Notes: generated by a model from the sequence alone, not told the origin. Shown: positions 6,749-14,818, counted from the stretch's first letter. The stretch: DNA of 20,217 nucleotides from Clostridia bacterium (GCA_017547865.1 JAFYOA010000154.1:1-20217), one strand, 5' to 3'. Numbers and translations are program-made.

Positions 6749-7048
6749 ATGGTGGGATTTGGAAACAGGCTGCGGCAATTGCGCAAAGAAAAGAAGCTGA
6801 CCCAACGGCAGCTGGCAGAAATGGTGGGCCTGCGCCACAGCGTGGTTTCTTTTTATGAGATCGGCGAGCGGAGCCCTTCCCCAGAGATTATTAAAAAACT
6901 GGCTTCGTCGCTGCATGTCAGTTCCGATTATCTTTTGGGGATCGACAGGGGAGAAACGGTGGATCTGTTCGGCCTGGATGAAGAGGACAAGCACCTGGTG
7001 CGCACCATGGTGGAGACCCTGCGCAGCAAAAAGCAGAAGGAACGGTGA
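6749..7048 (+). CDS. Small XRE-family helix-turn-helix regulator
   Basis: A 99-residue DNA-binding protein of the Cro/C1 (HTH_3) type. The HTH domain fills residues 7-66: a basic first helix RLRQLRKEKK, LTQRQLAEMVGL, the recognition helix around RHSVVSFYEIGER, and the usual P-x-x-x-x-x-x-LA...V-S-S-DYLLG ending. A short acidic then basic tail (67-99) follows, with no separate sensor domain. The ATG at 6749 has AAGGAA...GGGGTGAT upstream; the frame is open further 5' but without a site. A TACAAT at 6721-6726 could be its -10. It is divergent from the asparagine-synthetase-like gene, which is its most plausible target besides itself. Confidence 0.9.
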   Translation: MVGFGNRLRQLRKEKKLTQRQLAEMVGLRHSVVSFYEIGERSPSPEIIKKLASSLHVSSDYLLGIDRGETVDLFGLDEEDKHLVRTMVETLRSKKQKER

Positions 7049-7056
7049 TTCCGCAA

Positions 7057-7085
7057 TTGACAACCTCACCGCCCCGTGCTACAAT
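7057..7085 (+). promoter_or_regulatory. Near-consensus promoter of the beta-sandwich gene
   Basis: A perfect -35 TTGACA (7057-7062), a 17-base spacer and TACAAT (7080-7085) begin 9 bases after the XRE regulator stop. The predicted start near 7092 leaves only about 20 bases of leader, filled by an AGGAGG site at 7098-7103. Confidence 0.85.
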
Positions 7086-7111
7086 GGGGCAAAACCCAGG
7101 AGGTGTCTGCG

Positions 7112-7741
7112 ATGATTCAGTTGATGCGCTATAAAATGTACCCCGAAACCATGGAAGTGCTGTACGACCGGCCGTTCTCCGAAGAAATGCTGAAAGAAGA
7201 TTTTGAACTGAAAGACGGCCGCTGGTATGTGGATGAGGAAGGCTGGCTGGTAGGCGAAAACCGCCGCAGTTCTGCCGCTATGCTGATGTCCAAGGGAGAG
7301 TATTTCGGCGATGTGCTCATTGAGTTTGATGCCGCCACCGTGCTGCCCGCCACCCGTGATATCAACCTTACGTTCCACGGAAGCTGGGATGAAGAAAAGA
7401 ACTGCCGCGATGTAGCCTATGTGTTCGGCCTGGAGGGCTGGTATAACGGCTACGTTGGATTTGAAAAATCTCCGGAATATAAATTTGTGGTGAACACCAA
7501 GCTGCTGGATTTTAAGCCGGGCAAGGTATACCATGTGGCCGTGGGCAACATTGGCAACGATCTTTTTGTGGTGGTGGATGGCGTTTTGGCGCTGGAAATC
7601 CGCGATCCTGACCCCATTGATATCAATAAATATGGTCGCATTGGGTTTGAGGCATACTGCACCCGTGTAAAATATAAAAACCTGCAGGTAAAGCGTTTGG
7701 CTTACGAAGACGGCTTTACCCCCTATGAACCTGAATTCTGA
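7112..7741 (+). CDS. Predicted concanavalin-like / DUF1080-like beta-sandwich protein
   Basis: A 209-residue soluble protein with no signal peptide. It is rich in alternating hydrophobic beta strands and aromatic residues. Typical segments are GRWYVDEEGWLVGE (36-49), YFGDVLIEFDA, NLTFHGSWDE, GLEGWYNGYVGFE, then KVYHVAVGNIGNDLFVVVDG and a closing GRIGFEAYCTRVKYKNLQV. This pattern (bind/measure ... HVAV...DGxxALE...GRIGFEAY...VKYKNLQV) is that of the laminin-G/concanavalin-like domains found in 3-keto-disaccharide hydrolases (DUF1080) and related glycan-binding proteins. I see no definite catalytic residues. The ATG at 7112 follows a perfect AGGAGG by 8 bases. It has its own promoter and terminator, next to the lyase operon, so a role in the same carbohydrate pathway is likely but inferred. 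Confidence 0.65.
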   Translation: MIQLMRYKMYPETMEVLYDRPFSEEMLKEDFELKDGRWYVDEEGWLVGENRRSSAAMLMSKGEYFGDVLIEFDAATVLPATRDINLTFHGSWDEEKNCRDVAYVFGLEGWYNGYVGFEKSPEYKFVVNTKLLDFKPGKVYHVAVGNIGNDLFVVVDGVLALEIRDPDPIDINKYGRIGFEAYCTRVKYKNLQVKRLAYEDGFTPYEPEF

Positions 7742-7746
7742 TTTTG

Positions 7747-7778
7747 CGCCGCTGCGAAGCTTTTCGCGGCGGCGTTTT
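7747..7778 (+). terminator. Intrinsic terminator after the beta-sandwich gene
   Basis: A 12-base GC-rich stem (7747-7758 with 7763-7774, one G-T wobble) with a 4-base loop is followed by TTTT, starting 5 bases after the stop codon. Confidence 0.92.
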
Positions 7779-7792
7779 GTTTGCAAATGCTG

Positions 7793-7821
7793 TTGCAATT
7801 TAAAGCGGAAGCGTGTATAGT
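7793..7821 (+). promoter_or_regulatory. Predicted promoter of the five-gene lyase operon
   Basis: TTGCAA (7793-7798), a 17-base spacer and TATAGT (7816-7821) lie just after the preceding terminator and about 70 bases before the first lyase gene. The leader holds an AAGGAGG not used by any obvious ORF and a small hairpin (7850-7873). Confidence 0.65.
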
Positions 7822-7892
7822 ACAGATGTACCTTATTTTGCACAAGGAGGCACCCCCAAGCCGCTTTGGGTGCTGCAGAAAGGATGAACCGT

Positions 7893-9998
7893 ATGAATTT
7901 TTTTGAATACCGGGAATATATGAAGAAGAACACCACCGCGTTGTTCTCCGGGCTGGATGAAACCTGCCGCCGCCGTGCTGCCAACCGCCAAATGCTGCGG
8001 GATGCCCTGAACGGCAAACGCACCATGGAAGAACTGAAGGCTGCCGCCGGCGTGGACAACAACGAACTGCTGGTGGCCTACTATATGAACGGCACAAACG
8101 CCGAAACCGATGGCATGGAGACCGTTCGCGTGCCCGCGCCGGAAGAAGTGCTGCAGACTTTTAAAAACAACGGCAAGTGGGGCAAGCACCCCCGCATTAT
8201 GGCGAATGCAGAGACGTTTGCCAATATTCGCGCCCATAAAGATGAGCTGCCCTATTCCAACTGGGTGAAGACCCTGAAAGACCGGGCCGAGCCGTATATG
8301 GAGGCAGATTTTGCTCCCTGGGTGGATGCCGGCGACGAAGAAATGCCCAAAAAGAACTACCTTGGCCCCTGCCGTACGGTGAAGCAGCGGGTGCAGGCCC
8401 TGGCTATGCTGTACCACGTGACCGGCGAGCTGCGCTATGCCCAGCGTGCCAAGGCAGAAATGCTGAATTTCATTACCTACCCCACCTATTACCCGGAGCA
8501 TTACCTGAATGTGGCGGAAGCCTGCTATGCCCTGTGCCTGGGCTACGACTGGCTGTATGAGCTGTTCACCGAAGAGGAGCGGCAGAGCATTCGCGACGCG
8601 GTGAAGGAAAAGTGCTTTGACACCGCCTACGACCTGATGAAGACCACCAAGGGCTGGGCCGGTGTGCTGAACAACTGGAACCAGGTGTGCAACGGCGGCA
8701 TTGCCATTGGCGCCATGACGCTGATGGAATATTACCCGGAGCTTTGCAGTGAACTGGTGAGCTTTGCTGTGAAGAATATGCCCCGTTCCCTGGCAGATAT
8801 CAGCCCCGACGGCGTGTACCCGGAGGGCGTGATGTACTGGGAATACGGCACTACCTACGGCACCTACTTTATGGCGACGCTGGATTCTGTTTTGGGCGAA
8901 GATTACGGCCTGAGCAAGCTGCAGGGTTATGCGGAATCCATGGCCTATGCCATGTACTGCACTGCGCCCCAGGGTGCGCTGGCTTCTTACGCCGATACCC
9001 ATGTTTTGAATAAAGAAACCGGTATGATGGAGCGCGGCGCGCCCCAATCTTACTGGATGGCCGATCATTTCAATGAGCCCGCTTTTGCCTGGTTCCCGTT
9101 GACCTACATGCCCTACAGCGGCCTGTACGAAGGCGGCGTGTATGAAATGCTGTGGTATAAGCCGCAGGAAACGGTGACTCCTGCCCAGGCGGATTTCCCC
9201 CTGGATATGACCTACGACGGCACCGAAAGCATGACCTTCTTCCGCCAGAACTGGACGGACGAAGAAGCGATGTATGTTCTCTTTAAGGGCGGCAACAACC
9301 AGTCCAACCACGGCTGCCTGGATATCGGCCAGTTCCTGCTGGATCGCTTCGGCATCCGCTGGGCGGCGGACCTGCAGAGCGAAAGCTACGCCGTGCCGGA
9401 TTATTGGGATAAAATTGAGGGCCGCTGGCGCTACTACCGCAAGCGTGCCGAGGGCCACAATACCCTGCTCATCAACCCGGGCGAAGGGGCGGACCAGGAC
9501 GTGTTTGCTGCCTGCAGCATCGATACCTTTGGCGCAGCACCGGGCGCGGCTTTCTCTGTGTGCGATATCACAGAAGCCTACGCGCCCTTTGGCGCCGAAA
9601 GTGTGCGCCGCGCCTGCATGGTGTTTGATAACCGCACGAAGCTGCTGGTGCAGGACGAAGTAAAGTGCGAAAAGGAAAGTACCCTGTGGTGGCGCATGCA
9701 CACCGAAGTGAAGGATGTGACCGTGAACGGCAATGTGGCTGTTCTGAAAGAAAACGGCCATACCCTGCGTGTGACCGCCCAAACCCCCGGGGCAGTCTTT
9801 GTTCTCTCCGGTACAGAGCCGGTGGCTCCCAGCAAGGGCGATCCCTACGATTCTCCCAACCCGGATGTGCAGGTGCTGAGCCTGAAACTGGAAAATGTGA
9901 AGGAAGCCACCCTGCGCGTAGCCTTTACCTTTGATGGCGACGACACTTTGCCGCCGGAAATGAAGATCGATGAGTTTGCGGCATTTATTCAGAAATAA
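7893..9998 (+). CDS. Heparinase II/III-family polysaccharide lyase-like protein, copy A
   Basis: A 701-residue protein, cytoplasmic (no signal peptide). Residues of about 90-400 form the alpha/alpha-toroid and 430-701 the beta-sandwich of the heparinase II/III/alginate-lyase fold, which cleaves uronic-acid linkages by beta-elimination. Landmarks: NNWNQVCNGG at 260-269, EGVMYWEYGT at 311-320 holding the candidate catalytic tyrosine, SNHGCLDIGQF at 471-481 with H473, GIRWAADL after it, and KRAEGHNTLLINP at 517-529 with H522. I chose the ATG at 7893 because the paralogue downstream starts at the matching residue (M-x-FF-x-YREYM) and an AAAGGA site precedes it; upstream TTG and ATG options lack well-spaced sites. 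It is first in an operon with a close paralogue 29 bases downstream. The substrate is unknown; an intracellular location suggests imported oligosaccharides. Confidence 0.85.
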   Translation: MNFFEYREYMKKNTTALFSGLDETCRRRAANRQMLRDALNGKRTMEELKAAAGVDNNELLVAYYMNGTNAETDGMETVRVPAPEEVLQTFKNNGKWGKHPRIMANAETFANIRAHKDELPYSNWVKTLKDRAEPYMEADFAPWVDAGDEEMPKKNYLGPCRTVKQRVQALAMLYHVTGELRYAQRAKAEMLNFITYPTYYPEHYLNVAEACYALCLGYDWLYELFTEEERQSIRDAVKEKCFDTAYDLMKTTKGWAGVLNNWNQVCNGGIAIGAMTLMEYYPELCSELVSFAVKNMPRSLADISPDGVYPEGVMYWEYGTTYGTYFMATLDSVLGEDYGLSKLQGYAESMAYAMYCTAPQGALASYADTHVLNKETGMMERGAPQSYWMADHFNEPAFAWFPLTYMPYSGLYEGGVYEMLWYKPQETVTPAQADFPLDMTYDGTESMTFFRQNWTDEEAMYVLFKGGNNQSNHGCLDIGQFLLDRFGIRWAADLQSESYAVPDYWDKIEGRWRYYRKRAEGHNTLLINPGEGADQDVFAACSIDTFGAAPGAAFSVCDITEAYAPFGAESVRRACMVFDNRTKLLVQDEVKCEKESTLWWRMHTEVKDVTVNGNVAVLKENGHTLRVTAQTPGAVFVLSGTEPVAPSKGDPYDSPNPDVQVLSLKLENVKEATLRVAFTFDGDDTLPPEMKIDEFAAFIQK

Positions 9999-10027
9999 GC
10001 CGCACGAGATGTGAAAGGAAAGCGGAT

Positions 10028-12145
10028 ATGAAATTTTTTGATTACCGTGAATATATGAAAAACCACAGCACCGCTGTGTTTACCGGGCTGGACGAAGAGT
10101 GCCGCTGTAATGCCCCCGGCCGTCAGTTCCTGCGGGATGCCCGTGCCGGAAAGACCCCCGTGTGGGTGGATACCATTGCGCCGATTTCCGAGCCCGACGG
10201 CGATTGGGAATTCGGTGAGCTGCAAATTGCCCGTTTTATGCGCGGCACCGATGCCGCCACCGCCGGCATGGAGACCATCCGCGTACCCAAGCCGGAGGAA
10301 GTTCTGAACAAATTTAAAGAAAGCGGCTTGTGGGGCAAGCACCCCCGCATTATGGCCAACGAAGATACCTTTGCCCGTATTCGCGCCCACAAGGACGAGC
10401 AGCCCTATAAAAACTGGGTGAAAGCGCTGGAAAAACGGGCAGAACCCTATTTTACCGAGCCGTTTGCCCCCTGGGTGGATGCCTGCGGCAAAATGCAGCC
10501 CAAAAAGGACTACCTGACCCCCTGCCGCATGGTGAAGGTGCGTGTGCAGACCCTTGCCATGCTGTGGCGCATTACCGGCGAGCTGCGTTACGCCGAGCGC
10601 GCTAAGGCGGAGATGCTGAATTTCATCACCTACCCCACCTATTACCCGGAGCACTACCTGAACGTGGCAGAAGCCTGCTATGCTCTGTGCCTTGGCTATG
10701 ACTGGATGTACGATCTTTTCACCGAAGACGAGCGGCAGCGCATTCGCGATGCGGTGAAAGGAAAATGCTTTGATACCGCCTATGGCCCCATGTCCACCGC
10801 TACGGAATGGGCCGGCCGCCTGAACAACTGGAACCAGGTGTGCAATGGCGGCACCGCTATCGGTGCGTTGGCGCTGATGGAATACTACCCCGAGCTGTGC
10901 AGCGAACTGGTGAGCTTTGCTGTGGCCAACGTGCCCCGTTCTCTGGCAGATATCGGCCCGGACGGCGCGTATTCCGAAGGCCCCACCTACTGGGTGTACG
11001 GCACGGCCTACGCCACCTACTTTATGGCGGCCCTCACCTCTGTGCTGGGGGAAGACTTTGGCCTGAGCGAAGTGGACGGCTACCGCGAAACCATGAGCTA
11101 CATGATTTACTGCACTTCTCCCAAGGGTATGCTGGCTTCTTATGCCGATACCAACTCCAATGAGCGCGGTCTGGCCGGCCGCGGCACGCCCCAGGCTTAC
11201 TGGATGGCGCAGCTGTTTGACGAACCCACCTACGCCTGGTACCCGGTGAAGTACTATCCCTACGGCGGCGACAGCGAGGGCGGCGTGTACGAATTGCTTT
11301 GGTATAAGCCTGAGAAGGATGCTCCCCCCGCCGAAGCCGATTACCCCCTGGATATGGTTTACGGCGGCGTGGAAAGCCTGGCTTTCTTCCGCAAAGACTG
11401 GAACGACCCGGACAGCATGTACGCCTTCTTTAAGGGCGGCGATAACCAATCGAACCACGGCTGCCTGGACATCGGCCAGTTCCTGCTGGAACGCTTCGGC
11501 GTGCGCTGGGCCATGGATCTGAAGGGAGAAAACTACGCTGTACCCGAATACTGGGATCGTTTGGGCGGCCGCTGGCGTTACTACCGCAAGCGCGCCGAGG
11601 GCCACAACACCCTGCTCATCAACCCCGGCGAAGAAGCCGATCAGGATATTTTTGCCGCTGCTGCCATCGATACCTTCGGTACGGCCCCGGGCGCAGCCTT
11701 TGCGGCGTGCGATATCACCGAAGCCTACGCTCCCTTTGGTGCAAAAAGCGTGCGCCGTGCCTGCATGCTGTTCGATAACCGCAATAAGTTCCTGGTGCAG
11801 GATGAAGTAACATGCGAAAAGGAAAGCACCCTGTGGTGGAACCTGCATACGGAAGTGAAGGACATTACGGTGGAGGGCAACGTGGCTGTGCTGAAAGAAA
11901 ACGGCCACACCCTGCGCATCACCATGCAGACCCCCAACGCGCAGTTTGTTCTGACAGATGCCGTGCCGCTGCCCGGCAGCTACCAGACGCCTCACAACAA
12001 CCCCAACGAAGGCGTGCTCGTGCTGCGTGTTAAGCTGGAAAACGTGAAAGAAACCACTCTGCGTGCTGTGTTCACCTTTGACGGCGACGATACCCTGCCG
12101 CCGGAAATGAACATTGATGATTTTGCAGATTTTATTCAGAAATAA
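10028..12145 (+). CDS. Heparinase II/III-family polysaccharide lyase-like protein, copy B
   Basis: A 705-residue tandem paralogue of the preceding gene with the same architecture. Landmarks: NNWNQVCNGG at 266-275, EGPTYWVYGT at 317-326, SNHGCLDIGQF at 475-485 (H477) and KRAEGHNTLLINP at 521-533 (H526). The two copies share long identical runs, for example 36 residues at 185-220 of copy A, and near-identical C-termini. They differ most in residues 30-75, in the linker before the beta-sandwich, and around the candidate catalytic tyrosine loop (EGV-M-YWEYGT-TYG in copy A versus EGP-T-YWVYGT-AYA here). Identical protein stretches differ at third codon positions, so the duplication is not recent or has been under strong selection. 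The start has a GAAAGGAAA site. The pair may act on related linkages, or as a heterocomplex; both are inference. Confidence 0.85.
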   Translation: MKFFDYREYMKNHSTAVFTGLDEECRCNAPGRQFLRDARAGKTPVWVDTIAPISEPDGDWEFGELQIARFMRGTDAATAGMETIRVPKPEEVLNKFKESGLWGKHPRIMANEDTFARIRAHKDEQPYKNWVKALEKRAEPYFTEPFAPWVDACGKMQPKKDYLTPCRMVKVRVQTLAMLWRITGELRYAERAKAEMLNFITYPTYYPEHYLNVAEACYALCLGYDWMYDLFTEDERQRIRDAVKGKCFDTAYGPMSTATEWAGRLNNWNQVCNGGTAIGALALMEYYPELCSELVSFAVANVPRSLADIGPDGAYSEGPTYWVYGTAYATYFMAALTSVLGEDFGLSEVDGYRETMSYMIYCTSPKGMLASYADTNSNERGLAGRGTPQAYWMAQLFDEPTYAWYPVKYYPYGGDSEGGVYELLWYKPEKDAPPAEADYPLDMVYGGVESLAFFRKDWNDPDSMYAFFKGGDNQSNHGCLDIGQFLLERFGVRWAMDLKGENYAVPEYWDRLGGRWRYYRKRAEGHNTLLINPGEEADQDIFAAAAIDTFGTAPGAAFAACDITEAYAPFGAKSVRRACMLFDNRNKFLVQDEVTCEKESTLWWNLHTEVKDITVEGNVAVLKENGHTLRITMQTPNAQFVLTDAVPLPGSYQTPHNNPNEGVLVLRVKLENVKETTLRAVFTFDGDDTLPPEMNIDDFADFIQK

Positions 12146-12157
12146 ACGGAGGCAACC

Positions 12158-13051
12158 ATGATAAAAGATCAGTTTGGAAACACCTGGTATAAGGGCAACT
12201 GGCACACCCATACCACGGCGAGCGACGGCCGAAGCACGCCGGAAGATACCCTGCAGCTGTACCGGGAGAACGGCTATGATTTTATTGCCCTGACCGACCA
12301 CTACAAGTGGCGGCCGGAAAGCCTGGAAGAAAACGGTATTCTGTGCCTTTCCGGTGCAGAGTACGATACCGGCGCTGATGTGTGGGAGGGCGTGTACCAT
12401 GTAACCGCCATTGGCTGCACCGAAGAACCGAAGCTCTCCCGTGAACCGCAGAAAGCCTCTGTGGTGGAAATTATGAACGAGATCCACCGCTGCGGCGGTA
12501 TTGCCATTCTGGCGCATCCTGCCTGGTCTTTGAATACCCCGGAACAGCTGGAAAAGCTGCCCATGGATGGCGTGGAGATTTACAATACTGTTTCCGGCCG
12601 CCCCTGGAACTGCCGCCCAGAATCTGGTGCCATTGTGGATCAGCTGGCGGTGAAAGGCGTGTTTCCCCGGTGCATTGCCGCGGATGATACCCATTTTTAC
12701 GAGGGTGACCAGTGCCGCTCTTACATTATGGTGAAAGCCAACGAATGTACCCGCGAGGCCATTCTGCAGGCATTTTTAGCCGGTGATTACTACGCCACCC
12801 AGGGTCCGGAATTCTCCGTGGCCGTGGAAGGCGATGAGGTTGTGGTGCGTTCTTCTCCTGTGTTTGATGTGATTTTCTATACCAATATGCCCTGGACCCC
12901 CAAGCGTGTGGTGCGTGGGGAGAACGTGACCGAAGCCCGGTATCTCATTAAGAGCGGCGACCGCTTTGTGCGTGTGGAACTGATCGATGCAGAGGGCAAT
13001 TCTGCCTGGAGCCCGGCAATCCCCGTGAACGGCTGGCCGGAGAAAAAGTGA
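12158..13051 (+). CDS. PHP-domain metal-dependent hydrolase
   Basis: A 297-residue protein of the polymerase-and-histidinol-phosphatase superfamily, whose members hydrolyse phosphoesters with a two- or three-metal centre. All the expected ligands are visible: motif I WHTHTTASDG (H16, H18, D23), motif II ALTDH (D47, H48), GAEYD with E68, HVT with H81, AHPAW with H120, and DDTH (D176-D177, H179). The C-terminal 100 or so residues look beta-rich (VAVEGDEVVVRSS..., FVRVELIDAEGNSAWS), resembling the accessory domain of the CehA/McbA-type PHP hydrolases. There is no signal peptide. It starts 12 bases after the second lyase gene with a CGGAGG site, so it belongs to the same mRNA. It probably removes a phosphate or phosphodiester from the pathway's sugar; the exact substrate is unknown. 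Confidence 0.87.
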   Translation: MIKDQFGNTWYKGNWHTHTTASDGRSTPEDTLQLYRENGYDFIALTDHYKWRPESLEENGILCLSGAEYDTGADVWEGVYHVTAIGCTEEPKLSREPQKASVVEIMNEIHRCGGIAILAHPAWSLNTPEQLEKLPMDGVEIYNTVSGRPWNCRPESGAIVDQLAVKGVFPRCIAADDTHFYEGDQCRSYIMVKANECTREAILQAFLAGDYYATQGPEFSVAVEGDEVVVRSSPVFDVIFYTNMPWTPKRVVRGENVTEARYLIKSGDRFVRVELIDAEGNSAWSPAIPVNGWPEKK

Positions 13052-13067
13052 TTTTGGAGGAAAAGCC

Positions 13068-13835
13068 ATGGAAAAAGTGATTTTGATTTTGGTGGACGGC
13101 ATGCGCCCGGACGCTATGGAAGCCTGCGGCCACCCGCTGCTGGAAGAACTGCGCGAAACAACAGCTCACTGCGAACATACCCGCACGGTGATGCCCTCTG
13201 TGACCCTGCCGTGCCATATGTCGCTGTTCCACAGCGTGCCGCCGGAACGCCACGGTACCACCACCAATACTTACATGCCCCAGGTGCGCCCGGTGACCGG
13301 CCTCATTGATGCCGCCCACGATGCCGGCTGCTCCACGGCTATGTTCTACAGCTGGGAAGAGCTGCGGGATATCGCCCGCCCGGGTAAGCTGGATTATTCC
13401 GTGTTCATCAGCCTGCACAAGTTTGAACTGATGGGCACCCGCCTGACCAAAAGCGCCATTGCTTACTGCCAGGCAGAAAAGCCGGATTTTGTGTTCCTGT
13501 ATTTGGGCGAGCCCGACGAAGTGGGCCACAAGTACGGCTGGATGACCAAGGAGTACCTGGAGTCCGTTTCGCTGGCGATGGGCGATGCCAAGCTGGTGAT
13601 GGATGCCCTGGGCGATGAATATACGATTATTCTCACCGCAGACCACGGCGGCCACGACCGCGCCCATGGCACGGAAATGCCGGAAGATATGACCATCCCG
13701 CTGTTCATTCGCGGAAAAGAAGCACCCGCCGGTACAAAACTGCCGGAGGCTTCGATTCTGGACATTGCCCCCACAGTGGCAAAGCTGCTGGGTGTGCGTA
13801 AGCCGCGGGACTGGGAAGGCAAGGAGTTGCTGTAA
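13068..13835 (+). CDS. Alkaline-phosphatase-superfamily phosphodiesterase-like enzyme
   Basis: A 255-residue enzyme of the type I phosphodiesterase / nucleotide pyrophosphatase branch of the alkaline phosphatase superfamily, without a signal peptide. The two-metal site is complete: D10 in LILVDGMRPD, the nucleophile T46 in VMPSVTLPCHMS, D150 and H154 in GEPDEVGHKYG, D192 and H193 in LTADHGGHDRAHG, and H200. The threonine nucleophile and the lack of a sulfatase C/S-x-P-x-R motif argue for phosphoester rather than sulfate-ester hydrolysis. It is short compared with the usual NPP enzymes (about 400 residues), so it is a compact form. It follows the PHP gene by 16 bases with a GGAGG site. Two phosphoester hydrolases in one lyase operon suggest a phosphate-bearing glycan. 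Confidence 0.88.
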   Translation: MEKVILILVDGMRPDAMEACGHPLLEELRETTAHCEHTRTVMPSVTLPCHMSLFHSVPPERHGTTTNTYMPQVRPVTGLIDAAHDAGCSTAMFYSWEELRDIARPGKLDYSVFISLHKFELMGTRLTKSAIAYCQAEKPDFVFLYLGEPDEVGHKYGWMTKEYLESVSLAMGDAKLVMDALGDEYTIILTADHGGHDRAHGTEMPEDMTIPLFIRGKEAPAGTKLPEASILDIAPTVAKLLGVRKPRDWEGKELL

Positions 13836-13861
13836 TCTTTTTATTTAACGGAGGGTTATGT

Positions 13862-14818
13862 ATGAAATTGAGAAGAATGTTTTGGGCTGTTATTGCAATA
13901 GTACTGCTGTTGACCGGCTGCAGTGCTCCTGCAGGTGACAGCTGGGAAGATATGATCCCGGACGAAAACTTTGTGGTGGAAAACATCAGCAAATCTGTGC
14001 TGGACGCCTGCACGGATACCGTGGCCCTGCGCGAGGACGGAACGGTGCTGCTGGCGGGCAGCGGACAGGCCGGATCCCGGGGCTATGCGAGCCTGAAGGA
14101 TGTTGCGTCTGTTTCGGTCGGTCTCAATCATTTGGTGGTGCTGAAGACAGATGGCACTGTTGAACTGGTGGCACTTGGAATCGCCAGTGTACAGGACGAG
14201 GGTCTTTTCGCCGCCGTTGCGGAGTGGACGGATATAATGGATGTTTCCGTAGGCGGCTCTACGGTGGTTGGTCTGCGAAAGAACGGAACAGTGGTTGCTG
14301 CCGGTCACAGCGACACATGGGCCAAAAACGTGGCTAAATGGTCACAGATCGTAGCGATCGAAAGCAGCGGAGATTACATCGTGGGTCTGCGGGCAAACGG
14401 CACCGTTGTTGTGTGCGATGACAGCGCGCGCGGACGTGTGGATGGTTTTTCTGATTGGACGGACATTACGGATATCTCTGTCGGCTGGGTTGTGGTTGGC
14501 TTGAAAGATGACGGCACTGTGGTGGCCAAAGGTGAAAATAGTACCGGGCAATGCGACCTGGCCGACTGGACAGACATTGTGGCTGTTTCTGCCGGAGATT
14601 ACCATACAGTCGGATTGAAAAGCGACGGCACCGTGGTGGCTGTGGGGCACAACGACCATGGCCAGTGCGACGTGAGTGATTGGACAGACATCGTGGCAAT
14701 TGCAGCAGGTTCTTCCATCACAATGGGTCTTCGATCGGATGGAACGGTGGTTGCCGTGGGAAACAATGGGTTTGGCGCCTGCAATGTTTCCAACTGGACG
14801 AACGTCTGCTTGCCGTAA
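13862..14818 (+). CDS. Lipoprotein with seven RCC1-like beta-propeller repeats
   Basis: A 318-residue secreted lipoprotein. The N-terminus is KLRR, then a hydrophobic stretch, then LLTGC with lipobox Cys20; the mature protein would be membrane-anchored outside the cell. From residue 51 there are seven RCC1-like repeats, each centred on DGTV or NGTV at 59, 97, 141, 179, 217, 255 and 293. The period is exactly 38 residues except for one of 44, and consensus units read VGLKSDGTVVAVGxNxxGQC-x-x-x-x-WTDIVAIAAG. Seven blades fit a closed propeller. RCC1 propellers mostly bind proteins or ligands; no catalysis is implied. The gene follows the phosphatase-like gene by 26 bases with a GGAGGG site and no terminator between, so it is the last operon gene. 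Its codon use is less strictly C/G-ending than that of its neighbours, hinting at a separate origin. Confidence 0.88.
   Translation: MKLRRMFWAVIAIVLLLTGCSAPAGDSWEDMIPDENFVVENISKSVLDACTDTVALREDGTVLLAGSGQAGSRGYASLKDVASVSVGLNHLVVLKTDGTVELVALGIASVQDEGLFAAVAEWTDIMDVSVGGSTVVGLRKNGTVVAAGHSDTWAKNVAKWSQIVAIESSGDYIVGLRANGTVVVCDDSARGRVDGFSDWTDITDISVGWVVVGLKDDGTVVAKGENSTGQCDLADWTDIVAVSAGDYHTVGLKSDGTVVAVGHNDHGQCDVSDWTDIVAIAAGSSITMGLRSDGTVVAVGNNGFGACNVSNWTNVCLP

Noticed and set aside
9989..12694. A 901-codon open frame on the minus strand across the second lyase and PHP genes (and a similar one at 7833-9782)
   Set aside because: Both are mirror frames of biased codon use in the real plus-strand genes. The two look alike only because the paralogous lyase genes do.
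13862..14818. The 114-base periodicity considered as a CRISPR or tandem DNA repeat
   Set aside because: The repeat is at protein level (38 residues), with diverged codons and an unbroken reading frame; it is an RCC1-like repeat protein.
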